Source: an uncultured Clostridia bacterium (GTDB lineage Bacteria > Bacillota > Clostridia > TANB77 > CAG-508). From it: 14,803 nt of DNA. The translations under genes were made by a program, and so were the position numbers. Positions within the stretch are counted from its first letter, which is position 1; each line of letters opens with the position of its first letter. The stretch is from positions 1 to 14,803 of the forward strand of contig CAKOZB010000023.1 of assembly GCA_934131055.1 (NCBI GenBank), given 5' to 3'. Below are positions 1 to 7,929 of this stretch, piece by piece. The notes under the pieces were generated by a model, which worked only from the letters and a program-made list of their open reading frames with translations, was not told the origin of the DNA and made no database searches.

Positions 1-1065
1 ATTGTAAGCCTCATATATAAAAAGTATAGACATGAACATGATTAATAATTTTTTCCAATGTTTTCTTAGTACTATAAATATAAATGGTAAACTTAGTACA
101 ACAACATATAAACCATTATGTCTTAAAATCATTGTGAGTATTGAAATTAGCACATATCCTACCATGTTTCTTTTCTTAGCTAAAAATTCATCTGTATTAA
201 ATATTAACTCTATGTTTTGTATTATAAACAAAGGCATTATTCCAGAGAATAATATATCTTTCCACATTGTTATACTGTACATTCCATTTACTGGGTAGAA
301 CATGTAAAACAATAAAGTTATTAGCTGAACAAATGCTGGAACTTTTTTCTTTCTTAAATATTTCAATACAAATGCTGCAAAGGTTGCCATTGTAAGCATA
401 GAGAATATGCTATATAAAGCAATTCCTGTATTTATATTTCCAGATAATTTTAAGCCTAAATTTATGAATATTCCTATTATTGCCGTATGCGTAATAGGGT
501 GATGAGCTTTTAGTGGCAATATTCCTATTGTTTGTTCTATTTGAGAATATGAATCCGATGTTACGATTCCAGGATAATATCTTAAAAAGAATGGCAAATA
601 TGATAAAAACATAAGTAAAATCGTGATTATAACAAGAAATACTTCATTCTTAAGTAACTTTATATTTGATAAATCTTTTCCCAATATTGTAATATTTTCA
701 GATTTTAACCTATTATTTTCAAATATATCATAGACCCATAAAATTATTATACCAAACATTGTGAAATAGCCAATAAAATTTACTATAAGCCATTTATTTA
801 AAATGTGGTCAAGAGTAAAATCTGTATTTATACTCTTTCCTATTATCTCTATTATCGTGTATATAAATGCTACAATTCCCGCTGTTATCATTTTTCTTTT
901 TGTATTCTTTGTTGATTCTAGTGTTTTCTTTATTACAAAATAGCAACTTGCAAATATAAATACAAATATTATGTTATTGCCACTTATTAGAAAGTTATGC
1001 CATATACATATAGTAAGAATGCATGCAAGTATAAAAGATATAATATTGTTTTTGTACTTTTTCAT
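1..1065 (-). CDS. DUF6020-family multi-pass membrane protein, 3' end cut off by the window
   Basis: The reading frame stays open from the ATG at 1063-1065 to base 1, giving 355 residues without a stop, so the C-terminus lies outside the window. The start is forced: TAG sits in frame two codons upstream, and an AGGAG lies at 1069-1073, unusually close. Hydrophobic segments fall near residues 8-24, 31-46, 61-76, 95-113, 142-161, 193-208, 213-236, 247-259, 271-286, 302-313 and 319-334. Short polar motifs between them are PG-x3-SDSYSQ (165-174), HHP (188-190), MWKD (267-270) and RHNG (315-318), a pattern I recognise from the DUF6020 family of Firmicutes polysaccharide loci. Family function is not established. 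The acidic motif in a loop after a membrane segment resembles lipid-linked-sugar GT-C glycosyltransferases, which is inference. It is the last visible gene of the glycan block, 68 bases after the preceding GT2 gene. Confidence 0.8.
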   Translation of the reverse strand, partial: MKKYKNNIISFILACILTICIWHNFLISGNNIIFVFIFASCYFVIKKTLESTKNTKRKMITAGIVAFIYTIIEIIGKSINTDFTLDHILNKWLIVNFIGYFTMFGIIILWVYDIFENNRLKSENITILGKDLSNIKLLKNEVFLVIITILLMFLSYLPFFLRYYPGIVTSDSYSQIEQTIGILPLKAHHPITHTAIIGIFINLGLKLSGNINTGIALYSIFSMLTMATFAAFVLKYLRKKKVPAFVQLITLLFYMFYPVNGMYSITMWKDILFSGIMPLFIIQNIELIFNTDEFLAKKRNMVGYVLISILTMILRHNGLYVVVLSLPFIFIVLRKHWKKLLIMFMSILFIYEAYN

Positions 1066-1133
1066 CTTCTCCTAGAGTTTTTTAAGCTCTTTCTCCTTGT
1101 GTAATATTTAGGTTTTAAAGGTTACCCATATCC

Positions 1134-2090
1134 CTATATAATTTCTAAAATTTTTGAGTATATTTTATATGTTGATTTATTTACAGTTCTCATATATTTA
1201 TTTTTACCAATATTTACAGTTTTTAAAATTACATTTTCTTTCCAGTTTGGAAAATTTAAATTTAGTCTTTCCCAGCTTTCTGTTAGTAATTTTTCTCTAA
1301 TTGTCTTATCCTTTATTTTGCACATTCTTTTCAAAGAACTGCATAGTAAATATCTTGCATAATTATATTCGAGTTCATCTCTATACTCTTCATAAATATT
1401 GTTCTTTTTATAAAATTTGATAACATTATCCAATACAGTAAATATCTCTGCCGTTCTTTCATTTTGAACATTTGCAATAGAACCTTCTCTTTGTACATAA
1501 TGAACAAATGGCTTATCAACATAGGCAAATTTATTTATAAATGGTATAAGCTTATAAGTAAATTCTACATCTTCATATCTTAATCCTTTGGGAAATTCTA
1601 AGTTATTATCTATTATTAATTGTCTCTTAATTAATTTATTCCAGGCAACCACTCTAACAAAGCTAAGCATGTCTTTTTTATTTTTATATGTATACTGCTT
1701 GTCCACCCTAATTTTATTTGGAAATTCCCATATAAAATCACATTCAACATAATCTGCATTTTCTTCTATTGCCTTATTGTACATTTCTTCATAAGCATTT
1801 TTTTCTATGTAATCATCTGAATCTAAAAAGGCAATAAAATCACCAGTTGCATATTTTAGTCCATAGTTTCTTGCATCTGATAATCCTCCATTTGCTTTTT
1901 CTACATAGATTACTCTGTCCTTGTTATTTTTTTCGTATTCTTTTGCTATGTTTCCAGAATTATCTTTAGAGCCATCATTTACAAGAATTATTTGAATATC
2001 TTCTAAAGTTTGACTAAGCAATGAATTAATGCTCTTTTCTAGATATTTTTCTACATTATAAATTGGAACTATTACACTTACTTTTGGCAT
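1134..2090 (-). CDS. Family 2 glycosyltransferase (twin A)
   Basis: A 318-residue cytoplasmic GT-A enzyme that should transfer a sugar from a nucleotide-sugar donor to a growing glycan; donor and acceptor cannot be read from sequence. Seen: the N-terminal Rossmann-like start KVSVIVPIYNVEK, the nucleotide-binding NDGS (38-41), the stretch GGLSDARNYGLKYATG ending near residue 83, and the metal-binding DSDD (90-93). A YED at 172-174 matches the position of the usual acidic catalytic motif. No membrane segment is present, though the tail is basic. The AAAGGG-type ribosome site lies 6 bases upstream. The gene follows twin B by only 19 bases. Over the first 95 residues the two agree at about 71 positions without gaps (hand count), then diverge sharply. 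Confidence 0.9.
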   Translation of the reverse strand: MPKVSVIVPIYNVEKYLEKSINSLLSQTLEDIQIILVNDGSKDNSGNIAKEYEKNNKDRVIYVEKANGGLSDARNYGLKYATGDFIAFLDSDDYIEKNAYEEMYNKAIEENADYVECDFIWEFPNKIRVDKQYTYKNKKDMLSFVRVVAWNKLIKRQLIIDNNLEFPKGLRYEDVEFTYKLIPFINKFAYVDKPFVHYVQREGSIANVQNERTAEIFTVLDNVIKFYKKNNIYEEYRDELEYNYARYLLCSSLKRMCKIKDKTIREKLLTESWERLNLNFPNWKENVILKTVNIGKNKYMRTVNKSTYKIYSKILEII

Positions 2091-2109
2091 TTTTATCCCT
2101 TTCCTAAAT

Positions 2110-3054
2110 CTATCTCAATTTTAAATATAGTTTTATATTTATTTTCAAAAGTATTTTCTTTATAAATTGTTTTACATCTCTTGCTTTTATGTTATTTGCA
2201 AGTTTTCTCTTTCTTATTTCCTTTATGAATTGTTTTTGCTCTTTTCCCTTTAGATTATTCACTTCTAATATTATACAATTAGTATAATATATTTTTATAT
2301 TCTCCTTAGATTTTTCTGAAATTTTATAATCTTTAATTTTTTTGACCATTTCATCATAGAAATACAGTAAATCTGAAGCTCTTTTATATGTAATTTCTGA
2401 ATTTCCCCTCGTGATGCTTTTTTGAGTTTGCACATAGTTATAACCAAATACATCTACACTCGCAACTTTATCAGCCTTCAATAGTATAAGAGGAATTAAT
2501 CCAAAATCTTCATGATATTTTCCTTTAGTAAACTCAAATTTATTTCTTCTAAAAAAATCTCTTTTATACAAATACCCCCATGCAACTTCTGTCATTACAT
2601 CTGCTTTATATAAAATGTCAAATGCCTCTTCACCACTTTTTTCTTCAAACAATGGTGTATAATTTTTCTCAAGCACATTACCTTGTTCATCAACTTTTGC
2701 AATTTTAAATTTAATCATGTCATATTTTTGTTCCATATATGGTAACAAATCAGTATATAAATTTTCTGTTATATAATCATCTGAATCTACAAATGATATG
2801 TACTCTCCAGTTGCATATTTCAATCCATAATTTCTTGCATCTGATAATCCACCATTTGCTTTTTCAAAGTACAAGACTCTATCTGGGTCTTTTACAACAT
2901 ATTTTTTTGCAATTTCTGCACTCGAATCCTCTGAACCGTCGTTTACAAGTATTATCTGAATATCTTTTAAAGTCTGATTTAGCAATGAATCTAAACATTT
3001 TGCCAGTTGCTTTTCCACATTATAAATTGGAACTATAACACTTACTTTTATCAT
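2110..3054 (-). CDS. Family 2 glycosyltransferase (twin B)
   Basis: A 314-residue GT-A glycosyltransferase, presumably adding one sugar of the polysaccharide made by this block. Its N-terminal half carries NDGS (38-41), the GGLSDARNYGLKYATG stretch and DSDD (90-93), nearly the same as in the next gene. The C-terminal half differs: HED at 181-183 stands where twin A has YED, and the surrounding residues share little with twin A, suggesting a different acceptor. The AAAGGG ribosome site is about 12 bases from the ATG, longer than usual, while twin A has the same leader with a shorter spacer. It starts 77 bases after the GT32-type gene; that gap is A/T-rich, with a short T-run/A-run palindrome near 3115-3130, and shows no convincing promoter or terminator. 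Confidence 0.9.
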   Translation of the reverse strand: MIKVSVIVPIYNVEKQLAKCLDSLLNQTLKDIQIILVNDGSEDSSAEIAKKYVVKDPDRVLYFEKANGGLSDARNYGLKYATGEYISFVDSDDYITENLYTDLLPYMEQKYDMIKFKIAKVDEQGNVLEKNYTPLFEEKSGEEAFDILYKADVMTEVAWGYLYKRDFFRRNKFEFTKGKYHEDFGLIPLILLKADKVASVDVFGYNYVQTQKSITRGNSEITYKRASDLLYFYDEMVKKIKDYKISEKSKENIKIYYTNCIILEVNNLKGKEQKQFIKEIRKRKLANNIKARDVKQFIKKILLKINIKLYLKLR

Positions 3055-3131
3055 AAATAATCTTATCCCTTTCTTAAAGTGTAAATCTATTTAGGAAAAT
3101 TGTTATTTTGTAACATTCTTTTTTTAAAAAA

Positions 3132-4940
3132 CTATTCCAATACTTCTTTTAGATTTTTTAAAGCATCTTGTTTATTCTTTTCTCTCCATAATTTGTACTC
3201 TTCTAAGATTTTTTCTCTATTTTCTAAAGCATTTAAAGTCTTTTCTTTTATCTCTAATATATCATCTGCATTTTTTACTGCCAAGTAATCTTGTAAAGAG
3301 CTTCCTTCAAAGCCTTTAAAACTGTTTCCAACCAGGCATGGTGTACCAAGTTCAAGGCTTTCATACGGAATCATGCTATTTTCATCAACTGTACTAACAT
3401 ATAGATTTATATCATTGTTTGCTAGTTTTTTATATAGTTCTTGCTTTGTCATTAATTTATTTGCAACAGTTAAATTAATATTAAAAAATCTTGCGATTTT
3501 TGATATTTTATAATTTACTGGAGAACAATCTAACTTTGCATTTTCAATCATGCTTACTGCACAAAGTTGATTATATATATTTCTGCCAGTTCTATCATAT
3601 GCTTCATACATTCCAATTTTTATTGGCAAGTTTTCATTTTTTTCTACTTTATTATCTTCATTGTAGCTTTCTCTATTTTCAATCTCTACATATTTAGATA
3701 ATAATTTTGCTCTATATCCTTTTTCTTTATAGAACTCATATACAGACCTCTTTAAAAATACTAATTCATCAATCAAACCTTTATCATACATTCCTAAAAT
3801 ATTGTCAAAATTATTCCATATTATTGCATCTGTTAAATCTTCTTGCCCATTATGAATTATCATTTTTACCTTCATACTTGATTTCTGTTTTTTTATGCTT
3901 GATATAAGCATGTCCCATCCATCAGCATATTGATTAAACAATATTTGTTTCTTACTAGAATTAACTATTGCACATGCAATCATTTCAGCTTCTTTTTTTG
4001 TATACTGCTCTCTAATTTCTAGTATACTGCCTTCAATAAGATTTTGTATTTCATTTTTTTCTACAGGCATTTCTGGATGACAAATTGTAATGAAATCTTT
4101 TTGAATTTGGTTTATCTCATTTGTTATCCTCTTTACTCTTCTACTTCTTGTAATATATATAGAAGCCTTCATTCTAGCCCAGCTATAAATTTTCTTTAAT
4201 GTAACAATTATGCTTGTTTTAAAATTAAATATCCCATCAATAATAGAGTTTAAAGTTTTACCGAATGCTGGTCCAAAAGTTCTATATATTCCTATTGTTC
4301 TTTTTTCTCCTCTATCGGTCCATGTTGCCTTAAATAGGTGAACCATACATGTATTTTTAGTATACACCTTTTCAGAATAATTGTAGTTTATTGGATAGAA
4401 ATAATCTCTTGGGTAAACATAAATATTTTCATCAAATATTCGAACTCCCTGTTCATTTACTTTGCTCTCATATTGTTTCAAAATTTTCGTAATTATAACT
4501 GGATTTGCAAAATTATACATAATTTCGGGTTCAAAGTGTTTTATTTTTCCATAGTAATCCAGTATTTCTTTTATATACTTATTTTGTGGATTTTGTACAT
4601 AAATCATTGCTGTTCCAACATATCCACTATCTTCATATCCAAGCACAACTTCTTTATTTAAAACATCAGTTGGATCTTTTAATATTTTTACATCAGTATC
4701 GAGATACAATCCACCTTCATTATATAATGCATATATTCTTACATAATCACTAACAAATGCCCATTTTTTACTCTCATAAGCTTCTTTTACAAATGGAAAG
4801 CTGTTAACATCAAAATTACTCTCATCCCATTGTTTTATTTCGTAATCTGGCAAAAACTTTTTCCAAGTTTTTATGCAATCTTCGACCGATTTTGGTAATT
4901 TTTTGCCTCCAAACCAACAATAATGTATCTTTTTTACCAT
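3132..4940 (-). CDS. Two-domain glycosyltransferase: GT32-type N-terminus plus GT4-like C-terminus
   Basis: At 602 residues this is about twice the size of a simple GT32 enzyme. Residues 1-215 are a capsular-polysaccharide/GT32 domain: it opens with KKIHYCWFGGKKLPKSV, has the WAFVSDYVRIYALYNEGGLY block, the metal-binding DTD (81-83), and HLFKATW near 201-207. After a basic linker (about 245-275) and a helical stretch, residues 300-602 read like a GT-B protein of the GT4 type: VSTVDENSMIPYESLELGTP (516-533) has the layout of the GT4 EX7E motif, but with Asp519 in place of the first Glu (D519-x7-E527). A clear GGAGGAA site lies at 4945-4951, and the gene begins 13 bases after the preceding GT2 gene. 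The N-domain call is secure; the C-domain is a motif-based inference and could be a degenerate, non-catalytic domain. Confidence 0.85.
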   Translation of the reverse strand: MVKKIHYCWFGGKKLPKSVEDCIKTWKKFLPDYEIKQWDESNFDVNSFPFVKEAYESKKWAFVSDYVRIYALYNEGGLYLDTDVKILKDPTDVLNKEVVLGYEDSGYVGTAMIYVQNPQNKYIKEILDYYGKIKHFEPEIMYNFANPVIITKILKQYESKVNEQGVRIFDENIYVYPRDYFYPINYNYSEKVYTKNTCMVHLFKATWTDRGEKRTIGIYRTFGPAFGKTLNSIIDGIFNFKTSIIVTLKKIYSWARMKASIYITRSRRVKRITNEINQIQKDFITICHPEMPVEKNEIQNLIEGSILEIREQYTKKEAEMIACAIVNSSKKQILFNQYADGWDMLISSIKKQKSSMKVKMIIHNGQEDLTDAIIWNNFDNILGMYDKGLIDELVFLKRSVYEFYKEKGYRAKLLSKYVEIENRESYNEDNKVEKNENLPIKIGMYEAYDRTGRNIYNQLCAVSMIENAKLDCSPVNYKISKIARFFNINLTVANKLMTKQELYKKLANNDINLYVSTVDENSMIPYESLELGTPCLVGNSFKGFEGSSLQDYLAVKNADDILEIKEKTLNALENREKILEEYKLWREKNKQDALKNLKEVLE

Positions 4941-4953
4941 TGTCTTCCTCCAA

Positions 4954-6036
4954 TTATTTATTTATAATAGATTTTAAGAATGTTTTTAATGAAACTAATA
5001 TATTTCTAAAATAATTTATTATTTTTCTCTTTATCAAGTTGTTTTTTATACTCTTTATATTGCCATTTTTCAATGCAATAAACATATTTGTAACCAATTG
5101 CTTTTGTCTTTCTGAATAATCATTCTTTTCAGTGTTTACCATATTTGTGTTTACAATATATTCTATTGTGTTTTTATTATCTTTTTCAAAGCCTTCTAAA
5201 TGACTTTCAAACTCTTTTTTATTAGCATTATAGTCTTGTGTTATCATATCCAATATTCTTCTTACAAAAAACTCATTTATTATAAGCTTGTATTTTTCAC
5301 AATCATTATCATGATTTTTTATAACTTCTGAAATATTGCTACAAATTTTGTAAAAAGCCGACATGTATGTATTTGTTGCAACTATAGACTTCTCTCTTTG
5401 TAAATAATAATACATTGGATATGGTATATATTTTATGTTTTTTGCATTTGTCAATATAAATGGTGTTACAGCAACATCTTCATACTGTTTTCCAACAGGA
5501 AATTCGAATCCATTGTATAATTCTTTTTTTATTATTTTGTTACAAGACGAACCAGACATCGCTCCATTTATAAGTCCATCCAAGAAATTTTCTTTATCAT
5601 CTCTGCGTGCTCTTGATGTATAGTTCCAAAGAGGATTCTTCTCAAATATAACATATAAATCATATATTATAATGTCATTATCCTTCACATATTCTCTTGC
5701 AATTTTATAAAAGTTTTTGTCGATGTAATCATCAGAATCAACTACACTAATAAACTCGCCTCTAGACTTTGCAATTCCAACATTTTTAGTGTCTGCAAGC
5801 CCTTTGTTGTCTTTCTTCAAATATACAAAATTATTTTTATACTCTTCTGGTAGAGCATTTATAAATTTTTTTATAATTTTCTCGCTATTGTCTTTCGAGC
5901 CATCATTTACAACTATTACCTCACAGTCCTTGTCCATGGCTTCGTATATTGACTTTAGAGTTTTTTCTACGTATTTTTCTGTATTGTAAACAGGTACAAT
6001 TATTGAAAATAAAAATTTACTTTTTTCTTCTGTCAT
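4954..6036 (-). CDS. Family 2 glycosyltransferase with basic C-terminal tail
   Basis: A 360-residue GT-A enzyme of family 2. Seen: FSIIVPVYNTEKYVEKTL at the N-terminus, VVNDGSKDNS (42-51), GLADTKNVGIA (79-89), DSDD (100-103) and YED (185-187) after SCNKIIKKELYNGFEFPVGK. The N-terminal half is clearly less similar to the twin GT2 genes than they are to each other, but its SCNK...FEFP...YED region resembles that of twin A. The last 30 residues are rich in Lys, Arg, Ile and Phe and could form an amphipathic membrane-contacting helix (inference). A ribosome site AGAGGAAA lies about 6 bases before the ATG. It follows the GT4 gene by 47 bases and precedes the GT32-type gene by 13, so it is almost surely co-transcribed. 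Confidence 0.9.
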   Translation of the reverse strand: MTEEKSKFLFSIIVPVYNTEKYVEKTLKSIYEAMDKDCEVIVVNDGSKDNSEKIIKKFINALPEEYKNNFVYLKKDNKGLADTKNVGIAKSRGEFISVVDSDDYIDKNFYKIAREYVKDNDIIIYDLYVIFEKNPLWNYTSRARRDDKENFLDGLINGAMSGSSCNKIIKKELYNGFEFPVGKQYEDVAVTPFILTNAKNIKYIPYPMYYYLQREKSIVATNTYMSAFYKICSNISEVIKNHDNDCEKYKLIINEFFVRRILDMITQDYNANKKEFESHLEGFEKDNKNTIEYIVNTNMVNTEKNDYSERQKQLVTNMFIALKNGNIKSIKNNLIKRKIINYFRNILVSLKTFLKSIINK

Positions 6037-6083
6037 TTATATTTTCCTCTTTTCTTTTTGATATTTAATGCTTTTATGTCAGA

Positions 6084-7184
6084 CTAATCATTTATAAGTT
6101 TTTCTAGCTTTTCATTTATTTCTTGATTATACTCTTTATAATCAAACTCCTCTTTCTGAGAAATTCCGTTAATTATTGCATTTTTCATCGCACTATAAAT
6201 TGAATTTACATCTTTTTGTGTCACAACACCATGTTTGTTTTGTATAATTTGTAAACTATCAGATACATTCGTTGTAATTATTGGAATGTTTAATATCATA
6301 GCCTCCAAATAAACAACTGGAAAGCCCTCATATTCAGATGTAAGAATTAAGCTATCTGCAAGTTTAAAGTATGGATATGGATTTTGTTTTTTTCCTAAGA
6401 ATATTATATTATTTTCTAATTTATATTCATTTACCATTTTTTTGTACTCTTGCGTTTTGTTTCCGCTTCCAACTAGCAAAATTCTAAAATCTAGATTATC
6501 TTCTTTCAGCTTCTTAGCAGCTTCAATTAATCTCGTTAGTTTCTTGTCTTCCTCAGTATGTCTTCCAACATTCAAAAAAGTAAAAGCTTTCTCTTTACAA
6601 CAATCTGTAACCTTTTCTTGAGACTTTCTTAAAATTTCCTCTGCATCGATAAAATTATAAATAACACTTGTTTTGTTTATGAAATCCTTATCATTTTTTA
6701 AATTTTCTACAAATATATCTCTTGCATTTTCAGATACAAATACAATATTCTTAAAGTCTTTTGCTTTAACTCCCTCAAAAAATTCAACATATTTTGACTT
6801 ATTATTATTAAACATTTGCATATATTCACTATGTACCCATAAACAACTATTTTTCGAAGCAGTTCTTGCCACAAAAGATGCAGGTTTAGAATATGTTGCA
6901 TATGCACACGAAAAATCATACTTATTTTTATATTTCATTCTAAACATTGTCTGTTTTAGAAAATTAATACCTTTTCTTAGAATGGTTACCTTACTATCAT
7001 TTGGACAATACACGCATATCTGTATTTTCTTATCAATTTTATCTAAAAAAATTCCTTCTTTTTTCTCCAGAAATAGCGTTATTTCATATTTATCTGTCCT
7101 TGCTAAGTAATTTAATAAATTAACAAGTGCGTTTTCAATTCCACCTATATCAAGCGAAACTGCTGAAAACAATAATTTTTTCAT
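6084..7184 (-). CDS. Family 4 (GT-B) glycosyltransferase
   Basis: A 366-residue GT-B retaining glycosyltransferase with no membrane segment. The N-domain begins MKKLLFSAVSLDIGGIENAL, with the GGIE loop at 14-17 typical of the family; the C-domain starts near residue 200 with FLNVGRHTEEDKKLTRLIEA and continues to the donor-binding EX7E motif, E286-x7-E294, inside SEYEGFPVVYLEAM. Nucleotide-sugar donor and acceptor are unknown. AAAGGAG lies at 7191-7197, 6 bases from the ATG. The gene begins 13 bases after the rpiA stop, with its ribosome site lying in that gap, so the two are almost certainly on one message. It is the first glycosyltransferase of the block in the direction of transcription. 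Confidence 0.92.
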   Translation of the reverse strand: MKKLLFSAVSLDIGGIENALVNLLNYLARTDKYEITLFLEKKEGIFLDKIDKKIQICVYCPNDSKVTILRKGINFLKQTMFRMKYKNKYDFSCAYATYSKPASFVARTASKNSCLWVHSEYMQMFNNNKSKYVEFFEGVKAKDFKNIVFVSENARDIFVENLKNDKDFINKTSVIYNFIDAEEILRKSQEKVTDCCKEKAFTFLNVGRHTEEDKKLTRLIEAAKKLKEDNLDFRILLVGSGNKTQEYKKMVNEYKLENNIIFLGKKQNPYPYFKLADSLILTSEYEGFPVVYLEAMILNIPIITTNVSDSLQIIQNKHGVVTQKDVNSIYSAMKNAIINGISQKEEFDYKEYNQEINEKLEKLIND

Positions 7185-7197
7185 TAACTTCTCCTTT

Positions 7198-7896
7198 TTA
7201 CTGAGCTACAATTTCAACATTATATCCTATAAACAAGCCTGTTTCTACAACTCCAGTTATGTTTTTCAATCTTCTTTCTAATGTCTCGTCTATGTTATCA
7301 AACCAAGCATCTAATATAATATTGCCGTTTTCTGTTATTACTGGACCATCCTTCTTTAGAGCTAAACGTAATTCTACATTTTGTGCTCCTTGTTTATATA
7401 TCTCTTCTTTTACCAAATTTATAGCCTTTGGAGTACACTCTACTGGTACTGGAAATTTGCTTCCTAGCCTATTTACTATTTTTGATTCATCGACTAATAT
7501 ATAGGTTTTATTTGAACATTTAATATTTAATTTTTCATTAAACATCGCAGCTCCTCTGCCTTTTATTATCCAGTTGTCATGGTCAACCTCATCAGCTCCA
7601 TCAAAGCACCAGTCAGGCTTTTTTTCTTCCAATGTTGCTGTTGGGATTCCAAGATAAGTACATAACATTTTAATTTCGTATGACGTAGGAATAGCAATAA
7701 TATTCAAGTGTTCAGTTTGTACCTTTTTTGCAATTTCAATAGCAGTCAAATAAGATGTTGAGCCAGAGCCAAATCCTATAACGTCACCATCTTGTACACG
7801 TTCAGCCATTTTTCTAGCAACCTGTTCTTTTGCCTCTCTATTTTTTATTTCTTCCTTCCACATTGGTTTTTGCAATGTTTCTTTAGCCCAATCCAT
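7198..7896 (-). CDS. rpiA: Ribose-5-phosphate isomerase A
   Basis: Interconverts ribose 5-phosphate and ribulose 5-phosphate in the non-oxidative pentose phosphate pathway, in the cytoplasm. At 232 residues it has the family's usual length. Seen: the phosphate loop GFGSGST (41-47), IPTSYE (69-74), and the catalytic block DGADEVD. Residues Asp99, Asp102, Lys112 and Glu121 have exactly the spacing of the Escherichia coli catalytic set Asp81, Asp84, Lys94 and Glu103. GSKFPVPVE (146-154) is also present. Unusual points are a Trp-containing N-terminal lead of about 20 residues and KGRGAAM where most relatives have KGGGGA. AAAGGAAG lies 8 bases from the ATG. It sits between tyrS (33 bases) and the GT4 gene (13 bases), a link that could coordinate sugar-phosphate supply with glycan synthesis but may simply be read-through. 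Confidence 0.95.
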   Translation of the reverse strand: MDWAKETLQKPMWKEEIKNREAKEQVARKMAERVQDGDVIGFGSGSTSYLTAIEIAKKVQTEHLNIIAIPTSYEIKMLCTYLGIPTATLEEKKPDWCFDGADEVDHDNWIIKGRGAAMFNEKLNIKCSNKTYILVDESKIVNRLGSKFPVPVECTPKAINLVKEEIYKQGAQNVELRLALKKDGPVITENGNIILDAWFDNIDETLERRLKNITGVVETGLFIGYNVEIVAQ

Positions 7897-7929
7897 CTTA
7901 TTTACTTCCTTTCTATTTTTTCTATTGTA

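Noticed and set aside
1076..1098. AGAG...CTCT hairpin and a second AAGGAG upstream of the DUF6020 gene as a leader control element
   Set aside because: The arms are only 4 bases and no start codon follows the extra AAGGAG at a useful distance.
3113..3131. T-run/A-run palindrome between the GT32-type gene and twin B as a terminator
   Set aside because: It has no GC pairs; an all-A/T stem in such A/T-rich DNA is weak evidence, and the genes continue in the same direction.
4338..4661. Plus-strand open frame of 107 codons opposite the GT32-type gene
   Set aside because: It lies wholly inside a real gene on the other strand, and its Ile/Phe/Tyr-rich content is what antisense A/T-rich DNA gives.
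6673..7110. Plus-strand open frame of 145 codons opposite the GT4 gene
   Set aside because: It is antisense to a clear glycosyltransferase, has no ribosome site and no recognisable domain; long antisense frames arise easily from the A/T-rich codon bias here.
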